Below are positions 17,675 through 26,384 of a DNA stretch of 64,000 bases, piece after piece. Under the pieces are notes generated by a model. The model was given only the letters and a program-made list of their open reading frames with translations. It searched no databases and was not told the origin of the DNA. The DNA is from Alkalimonas collagenimarina. GTDB lineage: Bacteria > Pseudomonadota > Gammaproteobacteria > Enterobacterales > Alteromonadaceae. A program made the position numbers and the translations under genes. The stretch covers positions 1 through 64,000 of the forward strand of contig NZ_JAUZVZ010000008.1 in assembly GCF_030717845.1 (NCBI RefSeq), given 5' to 3'. How positions within the stretch are numbered: position 1 is the first letter of the stretch; every line of letters begins with the position of its first letter.

Positions 17675-17707
17675 TATGTCTAAATAAAACAACATGTCTA
17701 AATAAAA
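17675..17707. repeat. Short direct repeat upstream of the DUF4398 gene
   Basis: ATGTCTAAATAAAA occurs twice within about 33 bp, roughly 50-80 bp before the DUF4398 start codon on the minus strand. It could be a regulator binding pair or a replication-slippage duplication; nothing more can be said from the sequence. Confidence 0.35.
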
Positions 17708-17882
17708 AGTATGCCGGAGTAACGTAGCTCTATCTGTGCGCTGGCGCGCATAATGCTGTTTAATGTCAAGCCGATGTGGGTAGGAAGGTAGGACGTCAGC
17801 GACACTTTTCCACGCCTCTGGCCTGACAAGGGCTGATGGATCCGCCATAATAAAAGCCTCTATCCTTAGCAGAGGAACTCAC

Positions 17883-18140
17883 ATGGACGATGCGCAGCTG
17901 GATCAAGCCTTATTATTTGAAGTGATTGAAAATCAATTGGCCGACCGCTACCCGAAAGAAACCACTGAAACGCTGATGCGCTTGCAGCTGACAGGTCATA
18001 GCCGGGAAGATGCCATTGAGTTGATGGCTTGCGCACTGGCGCCAGAAATGGAAGCGGTGATTGAGCATAAAGAAAGCTTTAATATGCCCCGCTATTGTCA
18101 GCATCTGGCTTTACTGCCAGACACCCCCTGGCTGAGTTAG
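17883..18140 (+). CDS. Small acidic protein of unknown function
   Basis: 85 residues, soluble and probably all helical (DDAQLDQALLFEVIENQLADRYP...). AGAGGAAC precedes ATG 17883, and codon usage resembles the neighbours, so I take it as real. The composition (many Glu, Asp, Leu, Ala) suggests a small helical bundle that binds another protein. It is monocistronic between the divergent lipoprotein genes and an MCP. I recognise no family with certainty. The gap 18141-18342 that follows shows no further gene. Confidence 0.7.
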   Translation: MDDAQLDQALLFEVIENQLADRYPKETTETLMRLQLTGHSREDAIELMACALAPEMEAVIEHKESFNMPRYCQHLALLPDTPWLS

Positions 18141-18342
18141 AAACCTAATTTGTTTTAAGATCGCCCCCTTCATTTAAGCCTAATATACTTGGGTATGTGG
18201 TTTTAATTTTTCTACCAAAGGTTCATTCGTAATCATGCCGGAGCCAGCTGTTATTGCAGGTTTTGCTAAAAAGATTTCTTTGCATTAAGCTACTCAATAA
18301 ATTTATTTGAATTGTAATATTCATCCATTTATTGAGTGGTTT

Positions 18343-19509
18343 ATGGACTTATTTCGACGATTTCAGATTAAAACATTGGTGTTGGTTAATGCGCTCATGG
18401 GGCAACTAGCCGCAGTTTTATATTTGCTCGCAGAACTTCATGTTTTTCAACTCGGCAAGTGGGCAATCCCAGTTGCATTTTTCCTGGTTGCTGGTTTGAT
18501 TGCTATGTTTTTTTTAAGCAGGGCGAGTATTTTAGCAGGGTTAAAAGAGTTAAGTTTAATCGCCAAAGCTGTTGCTGATGGAGATCTTGATATAAAAAAT
18601 CGAATTAACAGCCAAGATGAATTCGCTGAGATTGGTAAAAACTTCAATACTGCTATTGCGAGATTGAACAGAGTGGTTGCCCAAGTAACAAGTAGTGGTG
18701 ATGGTTTAGTTAAAATTAGTTCGGATGTAGAATCATTGTCAGCAAGTGTCAGGCGCTTATCTGATAACTTGGATGAGAGATCCAACCAAGTGGCGAGCAC
18801 CTCAGAAGAGCTAACTGGAACCATGGGTGAATTAAACGCGACTATTGAGAAGCTTACCGAAAACGCAGGGCAAGCTAGTGACAACTCAGACCGTGCGGAG
18901 AGTCTGGTCGAGGATTTGACTTTAAAACTTCATCAGGTTAAAGAAGCTGTAAGCTTGTTTGATAAGAACTTTGAAAGTGTTGAGGTTGGCGCAAAGAACA
19001 TAGATGGCTTTGCCAAAATAATTGACGATATTGCTGATCAGACGAACTTGCTTGCCTTAAATGCTGCTATTGAAGCTGCGCGTGCTGGTGAGCAAGGGAG
19101 AGGGTTTGCTGTTGTCGCTGATGAGGTCCGTTCGCTGGCACAAAAAACCAGAGAGTCTACAACTGAAATCACCGAAATGACATCAAGCCTTCGTGCCTTG
19201 ATTAAAACTGCGGGACAGGATGGTGAGCATGCATTAGAGTTAACTGATGAAGCAGTGGTTTTATCAAATGATTCATCACAATCAGTGCAAAAGGTTTTAA
19301 GCTCAGTGCACAGCATTTCTGATGAGTTAGACATGGTAAAAATTAGTCTGCAGCAGCAGCTGGATGCAGTTGCAGACCTGTCAAAAGGCTCTGAGACTTT
19401 AAGCTTAGAATGCTCAAAGTCTTCAGAAACAGCTGATTCATTGTTCGCTAAGTCCAGGGAGCTTAAAGACCTTTCTGACACTCTTGATGCTGCTTTAAGT
19501 AAGTTATAA
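18343..19509 (+). CDS. Methyl-accepting chemotaxis protein without a periplasmic sensor domain
   Basis: 388 residues. Two close hydrophobic helices (about 8-30 and 35-55) with almost no periplasmic loop, a HAMP-like linker (about 58-115), then the signalling coiled coil. The hairpin tip motif ([20 protein letters not shown] and [11 protein letters not shown]) is intact, so CheW/CheA contact is expected. No PAS, Cache or four-helix sensor is present. ATG 18343 is preferred over TTG 18307, which lacks a ribosome site. The sequence is more AT-rich than its flanks. It may sense membrane state or act through other receptors. No che genes are adjacent. Confidence 0.92.
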   Translation: MDLFRRFQIKTLVLVNALMGQLAAVLYLLAELHVFQLGKWAIPVAFFLVAGLIAMFFLSRASILAGLKELSLIAKAVADGDLDIKNRINSQDEFAEIGKNFNTAIARLNRVVAQVTSSGDGLVKISSDVESLSASVRRLSDNLDERSNQVASTSEELTGTMGELNATIEKLTENAGQASDNSDRAESLVEDLTLKLHQVKEAVSLFDKNFESVEVGAKNIDGFAKIIDDIADQTNLLALNAAIEAARAGEQGRGFAVVADEVRSLAQKTRESTTEITEMTSSLRALIKTAGQDGEHALELTDEAVVLSNDSSQSVQKVLSSVHSISDELDMVKISLQQQLDAVADLSKGSETLSLECSKSSETADSLFAKSRELKDLSDTLDAALSKL

Positions 19510-19534
19510 AAGCCAAACAAGGTTATCGGCTTTG

Positions 19535-19559
19535 AAATCCGCCAATAAATGGCGGATTT
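19535..19559. terminator. Stem-loop after the MCP gene
   Basis: Perfect 9-bp stem AAATCCGCC/GGCGGATTT with a 7-nt loop, 25 bp after the MCP stop codon. The T-tract is short (TTT), so termination may be weak. Confidence 0.6.
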
Positions 19560-19688
19560 GCTGATCTCAGGAGGTGTACAACAAATGGGCTCTGGGGTAA
19601 GTGTCTGATAAATAATGCTATTGTTTTTGGCCCGTTCTTTGCTTTTGAGTTTAGAGCTGGATAGGCTCAAACAAAAGAGGAAATGATA

Positions 19689-20573
19689 ATGTGGAAATTA
19701 GCACTGGCAATACTAGCGCTGAGCTCAGGCTCGGTTTTGGCGAATGAACGATGTGAATACAGCTCAGAGCAACAGGTAACGCTAAATGATGTGCAACGCT
19801 TGCAGTTGACCATGAGCTCTGACCAACTAAAACTAGTGGGCGGCTCGGGCGACCAGGTTGCGGTGACTGCCCGGCTGTGCGCCTCGTCACAAAAGCGGTT
19901 GGATGAACTGCGGCTGGATACGAGGCAACAAGGTCAGTCGACTCAATTGCAGCTGTTGCCAGAGCGGCGATCGAATCAGTTCAGTTCCGGCTTATTTGGT
20001 CGGGGTGGCAGCTATGCATGGTTTGATTTAACCATCGAGGTGCCAGCCAGTATTTTACTGGATTTAACACTGAGCTCTGGCTCGGCCAGCGTTGAAAATA
20101 TTGCAGGTTTAGAATTGGTATTAAGCTCGGGCCGGGTACAGGCTAACGATATTGCTGGTCCGGTAAGCGGTTCTGTATCCAGTGGTCAGCTCACCATCAC
20201 AGAGGCAGGGCCGGTGCAATTGAATGCGCTGTCATCTGGACAGGTCCGGTTGCATCAGGTGGGTTCGGTGCAAGCCAGCAGTGTAAGCTCAGGTCAGCTC
20301 AGTATTGAAACCGCAGCGGGTGATGTCACCTTAGCAAGCTTAAGCTCTGGCCAAATGCGTGCCAGTGACGTGCATGGCTCCGTAAAAGTTGATCGTATCA
20401 GCTCTGGCTCGGTGCGCGTTAGCGATGTAAAAGGTAATGCGGAGTTTGGCTCTATCGGTTCAGGCAGTATTCGGGCTGAGCGCATTGATGGTGACCTGAG
20501 CCTGGAGCGCAAAGGCAGTGGCTCAGTCCGTCATCAGGATGTAGGTGGTCAGGTGCGCTTGCCTTCCCGCTAA
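19689..20573 (+). CDS. Exported DUF4097-type beta-repeat protein
   Basis: 294 residues. ATG 19689 is chosen because AGAGGA at 19676-19681 gives a 7-nt spacing; ATG 19683 is too close to it. The signal peptide ends near VLAN. From about residue 115 to the end, a repeat of roughly 18-20 residues recurs about nine times, each centred on SSG or GSG (LSSGSAS, LSSGRVQ, VSSGQLT, LSSGQVR, VSSGQMR-like, ISSGSVR, IGSGSIR, KGSGSVR), the pattern of a right-handed beta-solenoid seen in DUF4097/DUF2807 putative adhesins. Likely periplasmic or surface exposed. Its role is unknown. It precedes the carbonic anhydrase homologue on the same strand with a 125-bp gap. Confidence 0.82.
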   Translation: MWKLALAILALSSGSVLANERCEYSSEQQVTLNDVQRLQLTMSSDQLKLVGGSGDQVAVTARLCASSQKRLDELRLDTRQQGQSTQLQLLPERRSNQFSSGLFGRGGSYAWFDLTIEVPASILLDLTLSSGSASVENIAGLELVLSSGRVQANDIAGPVSGSVSSGQLTITEAGPVQLNALSSGQVRLHQVGSVQASSVSSGQLSIETAAGDVTLASLSSGQMRASDVHGSVKVDRISSGSVRVSDVKGNAEFGSIGSGSIRAERIDGDLSLERKGSGSVRHQDVGGQVRLPSR

Positions 20574-20698
20574 ATAACTTTTGGCCTGGCACTCAGCAGT
20601 TGCCGGGTTTTTGACATCATTGATGCGACCAAAGTCGCCTTGCAGCAGTTGCCTGGCCTGCTAGTGTTAATAACACGCAAAGGCCAGGACACCACCGC

Positions 20699-21754
20699 AT
20701 GACCATGCATCTTGCTCCCATTACCGATAAACTTAACTGGCTGCAACAACTGGCTAGCCACTACCATCAAGATTTTATCAGTGAGCAGCAGCGTCAGCTG
20801 CGTCGGCAGTATCAGGCTTTCCACCCGACCGCTATTATTGCTTTTAAATGCATGGATGGGCGCATTCACTTACCGCATGCTACTCGTATTCCAACAGGGG
20901 TGATTCAGCCATTTCGTAATCTGGGCGGTATCTTTGATCTTGGCTGGCCTTATTTAGGCGACCTACTGGCTGAGCAGGTGCAAGCCGCCTGGCAGCAAGG
21001 CCGGCCGGTTCTGGTGTTGATCAGCTACCACTTTTCCAAAGGCAATAAGCAGCGTGGTTGCGCTGGTTTTGATTGTGATCGGGCAGCAGCCGAACAACAG
21101 GCCAGATTATTACAGCAACAATTCCGTCAGCTCTACCCCAATCAGCACTGGTTGTATCCCCTGGTATGCGGTTTTGAAACCGATCTGGATGCATTGGTAC
21201 TGCACGGCTCTGAACAACAGTTAGATCTGGCTTCAATGTCTGCATTGCAGCAAAGCAGAGCGCCTGAGTTAGTCCGGCAATTGTTGCCGGATATGCCAGC
21301 GCAGCTAGTGCAGGATCTGCTGCCTTTGGTGCAGGGCAATCTGGCTCATATCGCAGCGATGCGACAGCATCGGCGCCAGCCAGATAGTGAGCACCGGGAG
21401 TGGATGCTATGTATTGGTCGTGGCTTTGATTTTTTGCATGTGCCCAATACCGCCTTGATTATCGGCCCCTTTAGCCCGGATTTAGCACAGCCCATCCGTC
21501 AGGCTGCGGCAATTATTGCTGAAAATATGCGGGCAGGGCGCATTGCGGATGATGGGTTTTTGTTGCTGTCATCTGCGCCATACCAGCAGCTGGGGCCAGA
21601 TCAGGCCAGAGCAGCCCTGAAGTCGGCCTTCCTCTATCAGTTTGCTGCCAAAGTAGTGGCGGATTTCGATCCTGCGCTGGCGAAAAAAATGCATGGTCGG
21701 CAGGCCACCCTGCACTGGCCTGAGCGAGCCTTGTACTGGCAGCCGCAGTTGTAA
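20699..21754 (+). CDS. Carboxysomal-type (CsoSCA-like) carbonic anhydrase homologue
   Basis: 351 residues without signal peptide. CMDGR gives Cys51, Asp53 and Arg55, matching the beta-carbonic anhydrase CxDxR zinc/dyad motif; His111 (ISYHF) and Cys121 (RGC) are spaced about 10 apart, as in the carboxysome shell enzyme CsoSCA rather than the H-x2-C of ordinary beta enzymes. NLGG follows the first motif. Predicted to interconvert CO2 and bicarbonate in the cytoplasm, but activity is inferred. There are no cbb, cso or Rubisco genes in the window, so it is not part of a carboxysome here. An AGGAC site lies 8-13 nt before ATG 20699. The gap from 20574 holds nothing else. Confidence 0.75.
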   Translation: MTMHLAPITDKLNWLQQLASHYHQDFISEQQRQLRRQYQAFHPTAIIAFKCMDGRIHLPHATRIPTGVIQPFRNLGGIFDLGWPYLGDLLAEQVQAAWQQGRPVLVLISYHFSKGNKQRGCAGFDCDRAAAEQQARLLQQQFRQLYPNQHWLYPLVCGFETDLDALVLHGSEQQLDLASMSALQQSRAPELVRQLLPDMPAQLVQDLLPLVQGNLAHIAAMRQHRRQPDSEHREWMLCIGRGFDFLHVPNTALIIGPFSPDLAQPIRQAAAIIAENMRAGRIADDGFLLLSSAPYQQLGPDQARAALKSAFLYQFAAKVVADFDPALAKKMHGRQATLHWPERALYWQPQL

Positions 21755-22020
21755 ATTGATTTACACATTTCCCCATTTTAGTGCAATTAATTCGTTAATT
21801 TGCTTTTGCATACGTATTCATCTTGTTTAGCTGCACCAGCTTGGCCATAACAGTATGGCTCTGTGTATTTATCAGAGCACGTGAGGTCTGTTTCGTATTG
21901 CTTGTCGCGTTTGGAAACGCTGGAGGTAACAACAAGGACAAAAGTCGGGGAGCGGCATGGCATGGAGCTGAGGTAGTACACCACAGACCTGAAATACACC
22001 TTTTATTTTCAGGTATAACC

Positions 22021-23781
22021 ATGCAAATGACAGCTAAAACTTTCTTGTCGACATGCTTCCGCCGAAGCGCCGTTGCATTCTCGGCTCTCACTTTATCGCT
22101 TGGCATACAGGCCAGCGATTTACCTCAAATCCCAGCCAATCAAGTTAATAACACCATGTATCAGGCATTTTACTGGGATGCCTACCCTGGTTTGTGGGCG
22201 GATTTGCCAGCCATGGCTGCACCGCTGGCCGAGCGCGGTATTACATCGATGTGGTTACCTCCAGCGGCCAAAGGCATGAATGGGACTTTCAGCGTTGGCT
22301 ATGATGTCTATGATTTCTGGGATCTGGGTGAATTTAACCAAAAGGGCACGGTCGCCACCCGTTATGGCACCCGACAGCAGTTGGATCAAGCACTAGCCGC
22401 GCTCGATAATCTGGGTGTGCAAGCCTACTTTGATGTAGTGTTTAACCACCGTATGGGCGCTGATGCACAGGAGAATATTCCGGGCTTTGGCCTGGCTTGG
22501 ACCGAGTACCATCTGCAAGGCCGTTCGGTGCACTATACCCAGCAAAACTGGGGGTATCTCTGGCACGACTTTGATTGGAACTGGACCGCATTCAATGGCT
22601 CCGATGGCAACTTGTATCCGGGGAAATGGTGGGGCAACACTTATCACTTTCCTTACCTGATGGGCGAGGACGTCGATTACAACCGCTTTGAAGTGCAGCA
22701 GGAAATGAAAGCCTGGGGAGAATGGGTGATTAATGATGTCGGTTTCAGCGGCTTCCGGATGGATGCGATTGCTCATGTCGATACCGATTTCACCCGCGAC
22801 TGGATCAACCATGTGCAGTGGGCCACCACCGAGGATGTATTCTTTGTGGCGGAAGCCTGGGTCAGCGACATCAATGGTTATCTGGATGCAGTCGACACAC
22901 CGCATTTACGTGCTTTTGATTTCAATTTGCGGGAGGAATTTGTTGCACTGAGCAGTGGCAATAAAGACATGCGCTGGTGGGGTGGTCTGGTCAACAGCCC
23001 GCATCGGGACCGGGCGGTAACCTTTGTTGATAACCACGACACCAGCCGGGCCGGAAATCCGTATGGCATGCCACAGGTCATTAATTACAAGAACCAAGCT
23101 TATGCCTACATCCTGCTGCGGGAGCATGGTGTACCCACCGTGTTTGCCCGCGATTACGACGAGTTTGGCATGGCGCCTACGTTGGATAAGCTGATCGAGG
23201 CGCGCCGCTACTTTGCCTATGGCCCGGGTCATGAATACGCCGGCAATACCGAGGCGGTGTATGCTTATGTACGTGAAGGTCTGAGTACTGCGCCGGGTAC
23301 CGGCCTGGTGATGCTGATGTCGGGCCGAAACTGGGGTGGTCAGCAGTTATTCAGCATCAACAGTCACCAACCCAATACCACCTTCTACGATTATACCGGC
23401 AATGTGTCTGGCACCATCACTACCAATGCTCAGGGAGTTGGCAATTTCCCAGTGAATATGACGGAAAGTACAGGGTGGTCGGTCTGGGTACCACAATCTA
23501 CAGGATCTGCACCAAACACCATTACCTTACGGATGACGAAAGATGTCGGCTATGGCTACTCGTTGTTTTTTACAGGCGGTGACTCAGCCTTAACAAACTG
23601 GGGCGCTGGTATTGAAGGCACCTGGACACCCGGCAACGTCTGGGAAGTGACGATCCCAGATCCAGGTAACTTTGAATGGAAAACTCGCAGAGGGCCAGTG
23701 GGCGGAAGTGGGCAAGACTGGGAAAGTGGCAGCAACCACAACCAGAACAACCTGCATCCCAGTTTTAATGGTGGGTTTTAA
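22021..23781 (+). CDS. Secreted alpha-amylase (GH13) with C-terminal starch-binding domain
   Basis: 586 residues. Start set at ATG 22021, which begins a good signal peptide ending near IQAS; the longer frame from 21823 has a poor N-terminus. The GH13 barrel carries conserved regions I (DVVFNH), II (GFRMDAIAHV, nucleophile D248), III (VAEAW, acid/base E278) and IV (FVDNHD, D340). After a beta domain, residues about 490-560 resemble a CBM20-type starch-binding module (LFFTGGDSALTNW, FEWKTRR). The last 25 residues are Gly/Asn-rich. It should hydrolyse starch outside the cell or in the periplasm. It is monocistronic with a terminator; no other maltodextrin genes are close. Confidence 0.92.
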   Translation: MQMTAKTFLSTCFRRSAVAFSALTLSLGIQASDLPQIPANQVNNTMYQAFYWDAYPGLWADLPAMAAPLAERGITSMWLPPAAKGMNGTFSVGYDVYDFWDLGEFNQKGTVATRYGTRQQLDQALAALDNLGVQAYFDVVFNHRMGADAQENIPGFGLAWTEYHLQGRSVHYTQQNWGYLWHDFDWNWTAFNGSDGNLYPGKWWGNTYHFPYLMGEDVDYNRFEVQQEMKAWGEWVINDVGFSGFRMDAIAHVDTDFTRDWINHVQWATTEDVFFVAEAWVSDINGYLDAVDTPHLRAFDFNLREEFVALSSGNKDMRWWGGLVNSPHRDRAVTFVDNHDTSRAGNPYGMPQVINYKNQAYAYILLREHGVPTVFARDYDEFGMAPTLDKLIEARRYFAYGPGHEYAGNTEAVYAYVREGLSTAPGTGLVMLMSGRNWGGQQLFSINSHQPNTTFYDYTGNVSGTITTNAQGVGNFPVNMTESTGWSVWVPQSTGSAPNTITLRMTKDVGYGYSLFFTGGDSALTNWGAGIEGTWTPGNVWEVTIPDPGNFEWKTRRGPVGGSGQDWESGSNHNQNNLHPSFNGGF

Positions 23782-23803
23782 TAGGGTAGATGGTTAAAAC
23801 AGC

Positions 23804-23840
23804 AAGGGCGTAATCATTTGAATTACGCCCTTATCGTTTT
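23804..23840 (+). terminator. Terminator after the amylase gene
   Basis: 11-bp stem AAGGGCGTAAT/ATTACGCCCTT with a 7-nt loop, followed by ATCGTTTTAT, 22 bp after the stop codon. Confidence 0.8.
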
Positions 23841-23871
23841 ATCTGAGCAATGCGCCAAATCATAACGATAC

Positions 23872-23915
23872 TCGGCTCACAATGTGAGCCGAATAATGAG
23901 CCCTAATCGGCTCAC
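23872..23915. repeat. Three copies of TCGGCTCAC in alternating orientation
   Basis: TCGGCTCAC (23872-23880) pairs perfectly with GTGAGCCGA (23884-23892) around an AAT centre, and a third direct copy lies at 23907-23915, overlapping the stop codon of the S41 peptidase gene. The pair can form a hairpin that may terminate the peptidase transcript; the third copy could compete with it. Confidence 0.5.
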
Positions 23916-24871
23916 CGGGCAAGTTTAAGTGCTCTATCCAACGCTTCCTGCGCATCGACCCTGATATCCGGGATTACCCCTATGCCCTCAAAGTTTTTTC
24001 CTGAGGTGGGAAATACCGGCCGGTACATAGGGATCCTGATGAACAGCCAGTCATTCACCTTGGCGGCACCGGTATAATGCGCCAGGCCAGCACTGGTTTC
24101 GCCGACTATGGTGGCTCGTTGCAATTGCTGTAAGGTATAACTGAAAAACTCACCAGCACTTACCAGCTGGCTGCTTTGTAACACATAAAGAGGAATGGTT
24201 TGCAGCAATTCGGAGCCTGGCACCGCTTCACTGACTACCTGGCTGGTTGGGAGCCCTGTCCGATCATGGATCTGCCACAATAAGGTGTCGGCCGGGACAA
24301 AGTGGCTGAGCAAATAACTCACCAGTTCAGGGGAACCACCACCACTGTCACGCAAATCAATGATAATGGCATCGGTATGACTGAGAAAAGTCAGGGCAGC
24401 ATGCGCAATTCGGTGCGCCTGCTCTGCCTGCCAAAACTTATTCAGTTTCAGATAGCCAATATTGCCTGGCAGAACCATGGCCTGCTCAAAGGCAAAGTTA
24501 TTGTTTTTACTTTCTTCGGTTTCCTGCAATCGATGTGAGACGCCACCTGTTTCTGCTGTCAAAGCCAGGCCCAGGTGACCATCACTGCTGTATTTCCGTA
24601 GTAAGCTGGCCACCTGTTCGGCAAACTGTTGATGGTTGATTAAATGCTCCAGTTCACCTGCATTTAGCTTTGCTGATAACTGCTGAGCCACTTGTTCGGC
24701 GGTGTCCGGAAATACATAGTGTTGGTGCAGTACCTGGTTAATGCCGTCAATGGCCGCCCGGCGTTCGCTTGCACTTATGCTGACGCTTTCATGCGCGACA
24801 CCTGGCATCATGGTAAAAATAAATAGCGTGATCGTGACAGCTTTACTGAGCTGCATAAAATAGGAATACAT
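23912..24871 (-). CDS. Exported S41-family peptidase (tail-specific/IRBP type)
   Basis: 319 residues with an N-terminal signal peptide (TLFIFTMMPGVAHE). The region around residues 20-110 is the helical N-terminal part of IRBP/C-terminal-processing peptidases; there is no obvious PDZ domain. The catalytic core shows IIDLRDSGGG and LVSAGEFFSY, with the expected nucleophile Ser in SAGE, then GETSAGLAHYTG. The C-terminal FEGIGVIPDI matches the family. Periplasmic location is likely and the substrate is unknown. ATG 24871 has AGAGG 5 nt upstream. It is preceded on the same strand by a short unknown gene ending at 24925. Confidence 0.87.
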   Translation of the reverse strand: MYSYFMQLSKAVTITLFIFTMMPGVAHESVSISASERRAAIDGINQVLHQHYVFPDTAEQVAQQLSAKLNAGELEHLINHQQFAEQVASLLRKYSSDGHLGLALTAETGGVSHRLQETEESKNNNFAFEQAMVLPGNIGYLKLNKFWQAEQAHRIAHAALTFLSHTDAIIIDLRDSGGGSPELVSYLLSHFVPADTLLWQIHDRTGLPTSQVVSEAVPGSELLQTIPLYVLQSSQLVSAGEFFSYTLQQLQRATIVGETSAGLAHYTGAAKVNDWLFIRIPMYRPVFPTSGKNFEGIGVIPDIRVDAQEALDRALKLAR

Positions 24872-24924
24872 AAAAACCTCTGTCTGATTATTTTAACTAA
24901 CGTAGTAAGGTGTGGTTAAAAACA

Positions 24925-25329
24925 TCAAGCCAGAAGGGAATAGTACAGCCGTTTTGCGTGTAAGTTTGCATCCTGCCACAGCCCAAGCCGAAAGCTGGCG
25001 CACGCATCGGCCAGGATATACCAGGGGAGCAGGGATGATAAGGGCGGCAAGCTGAGCGGCAAGGCGGCCAGTGGGCTTACCCCAAACTCTTGCCATAATG
25101 AATACACCGGCTGCTGCCTGATATGTTGAAATAAAACTGCAGGATGACGAGCCAGATTAGGTAGTACATACTCATCAGCTGGTTCCTGCTGACTTAATTG
25201 AGTTAATGCAGGCACCTCAGCAACAGAGCCGCCAAGTGGTGCAGGCTGCACTAGCCAGGCAACCAGTAGCATCAGCCCTGCAGTGAATAGCAGCACTTTG
25301 CACTGAACTAGCCAGGAATTTTGTTGCAT
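24925..25329 (-). CDS. Single-pass membrane protein of unknown function
   Basis: 134 residues if started at ATG 25329, which has AAAGG 7 nt upstream; the frame is open further to 25386. One hydrophobic helix near the N-terminus (CKVLLFTAGLMLLVAWLV) anchors a Pro/Leu/Ala-rich domain of about 105 residues, probably periplasmic. No family recognised. It lies 53 bp before the S41 peptidase gene on the same strand and may share its transcript, so it could be a substrate, chaperone or inhibitor of that peptidase, but this is only a guess from position. Confidence 0.55.
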   Translation of the reverse strand: MQQNSWLVQCKVLLFTAGLMLLVAWLVQPAPLGGSVAEVPALTQLSQQEPADEYVLPNLARHPAVLFQHIRQQPVYSLWQEFGVSPLAALPLSLPPLSSLLPWYILADACASFRLGLWQDANLHAKRLYYSLLA

Positions 25330-25533
25330 CGGTTTACCTTTGTGAGCCATTGCTGATGATTTGGGGGTGGCTTGGCGCAGATGCAAGCAACGATAAGATT
25401 TATTTTCGGTAGTTTATAGAGTGGCTTAATCATACAATGATGCTGATAACACTGTTGGTAAGGTCAGCTAACAGAGGGAGGTGTGCTTGTCAGAGTGGCG
25501 TGTAGCCAACTGATCAGTCAATGAGGAGTGACT

Positions 25534-26370
25534 ATGAGCCTGTTCCGGATATTCTTTTTACTTTTGACAGCTATGCTGTCGTTTCAACTGGCTGCCATTG
25601 TTATCCGGCATGATGTCAGTGATGAGCAGTATTGGGCGACTGAAGCAGATTTTCCTGCGCTGGCCACCTTGTACCAGATAGGTGTGCATGGCAGCCTGAT
25701 CGACCCCGAGTGGGTGGTTACCGCCGCACATGCTATTTTTTGTCTGGAGCCCGGTGCGCTGATCCAGGTTGGTGGGCAGCAGGTTGCCGTCAGTGCGGTT
25801 TATGCCCATGCAGATTACCAGTTGGATAAACACAATGATATTGCGCTGGTTAAACTGCAACAGCCGGTAACTGCAGTGCCTGCAGCCCGGTTGTACCGCG
25901 ATAATGATGAAAAAGGCCAGGCACTGTGGTTTATTGGTGCCGGTGCCAGCGGCAATGGCAATACCGGGCAGACGGTATCGTTGCAACAAAATAACGGCCA
26001 GTTGCGAAAGGCGCAAAATACGGTTCGGAGCACTTCGGCGACTGAGTTGCTCTTCACGTTTAACAAAGGCGATAAGGCCCTGCCACTGGAAGGAGTGTCG
26101 GGTAATGGGGATAGTGGCGGCCCAGCCTTTATTCAGCAGGGCACCGATTTTTACCTGCTTGGCGTTAGTTCCAGAGCAACATCCTGGTTTACTGCTGTGG
26201 GTAAATATGGTGTCAAAGAAGCCTACTCCCGTATTTCACACCATGCCAGCTGGCTGGACGCGGTGATGGCTGAAAATACTCAGGCGATCGCTGAGCAAAC
26301 CACGCAAAACCGCTTTGTACCACCGGGCACTGCTGATTTACCACAACTGTGCGCCCGGTTGAATTTTTAG
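25534..26370 (+). CDS. Exported trypsin-like serine protease (S1 family)
   Basis: 278 residues. ATG 25534 follows GAGGAG (25523-25528). The signal peptide (FFLLLTAMLSFQLAA) is followed by a chymotrypsin fold with the complete triad: His66 in VTAAHA, Asp102 in NDIALVKL, and Ser194 in GNGDSGGPAF. The mature N-terminus lacks the usual IVGG but reads VIRHDVSDEQY, so zymogen activation, if any, is different. Likely a periplasmic or secreted endopeptidase. It converges with the carotenoid oxygenase gene with only 14 bp between stop codons. Confidence 0.92.
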   Translation: MSLFRIFFLLLTAMLSFQLAAIVIRHDVSDEQYWATEADFPALATLYQIGVHGSLIDPEWVVTAAHAIFCLEPGALIQVGGQQVAVSAVYAHADYQLDKHNDIALVKLQQPVTAVPAARLYRDNDEKGQALWFIGAGASGNGNTGQTVSLQQNNGQLRKAQNTVRSTSATELLFTFNKGDKALPLEGVSGNGDSGGPAFIQQGTDFYLLGVSSRATSWFTAVGKYGVKEAYSRISHHASWLDAVMAENTQAIAEQTTQNRFVPPGTADLPQLCARLNF

Positions 26371-26384
26371 CTGTTTTGGGATTT

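Noticed and set aside
17483-17848. 121-codon frame overlapping the DUF4398 gene on the same strand
   Set aside because: It is a shifted frame of the DUF4398 coding region and promoter; the other frame has the lipobox and family motif.
19569-19608. Seven-codon open frame with a strong AGGAGG ribosome site after the MCP gene
   Set aside because: The product (MGSGVSV) is too short and the spacing of 10 nt is long; no regulated codon or downstream attenuator accompanies it.
21823-22020. N-terminal extension of the amylase reading frame
   Set aside because: Composition is unlike a signal peptide or a domain, and ATG 22021 begins a proper signal sequence.
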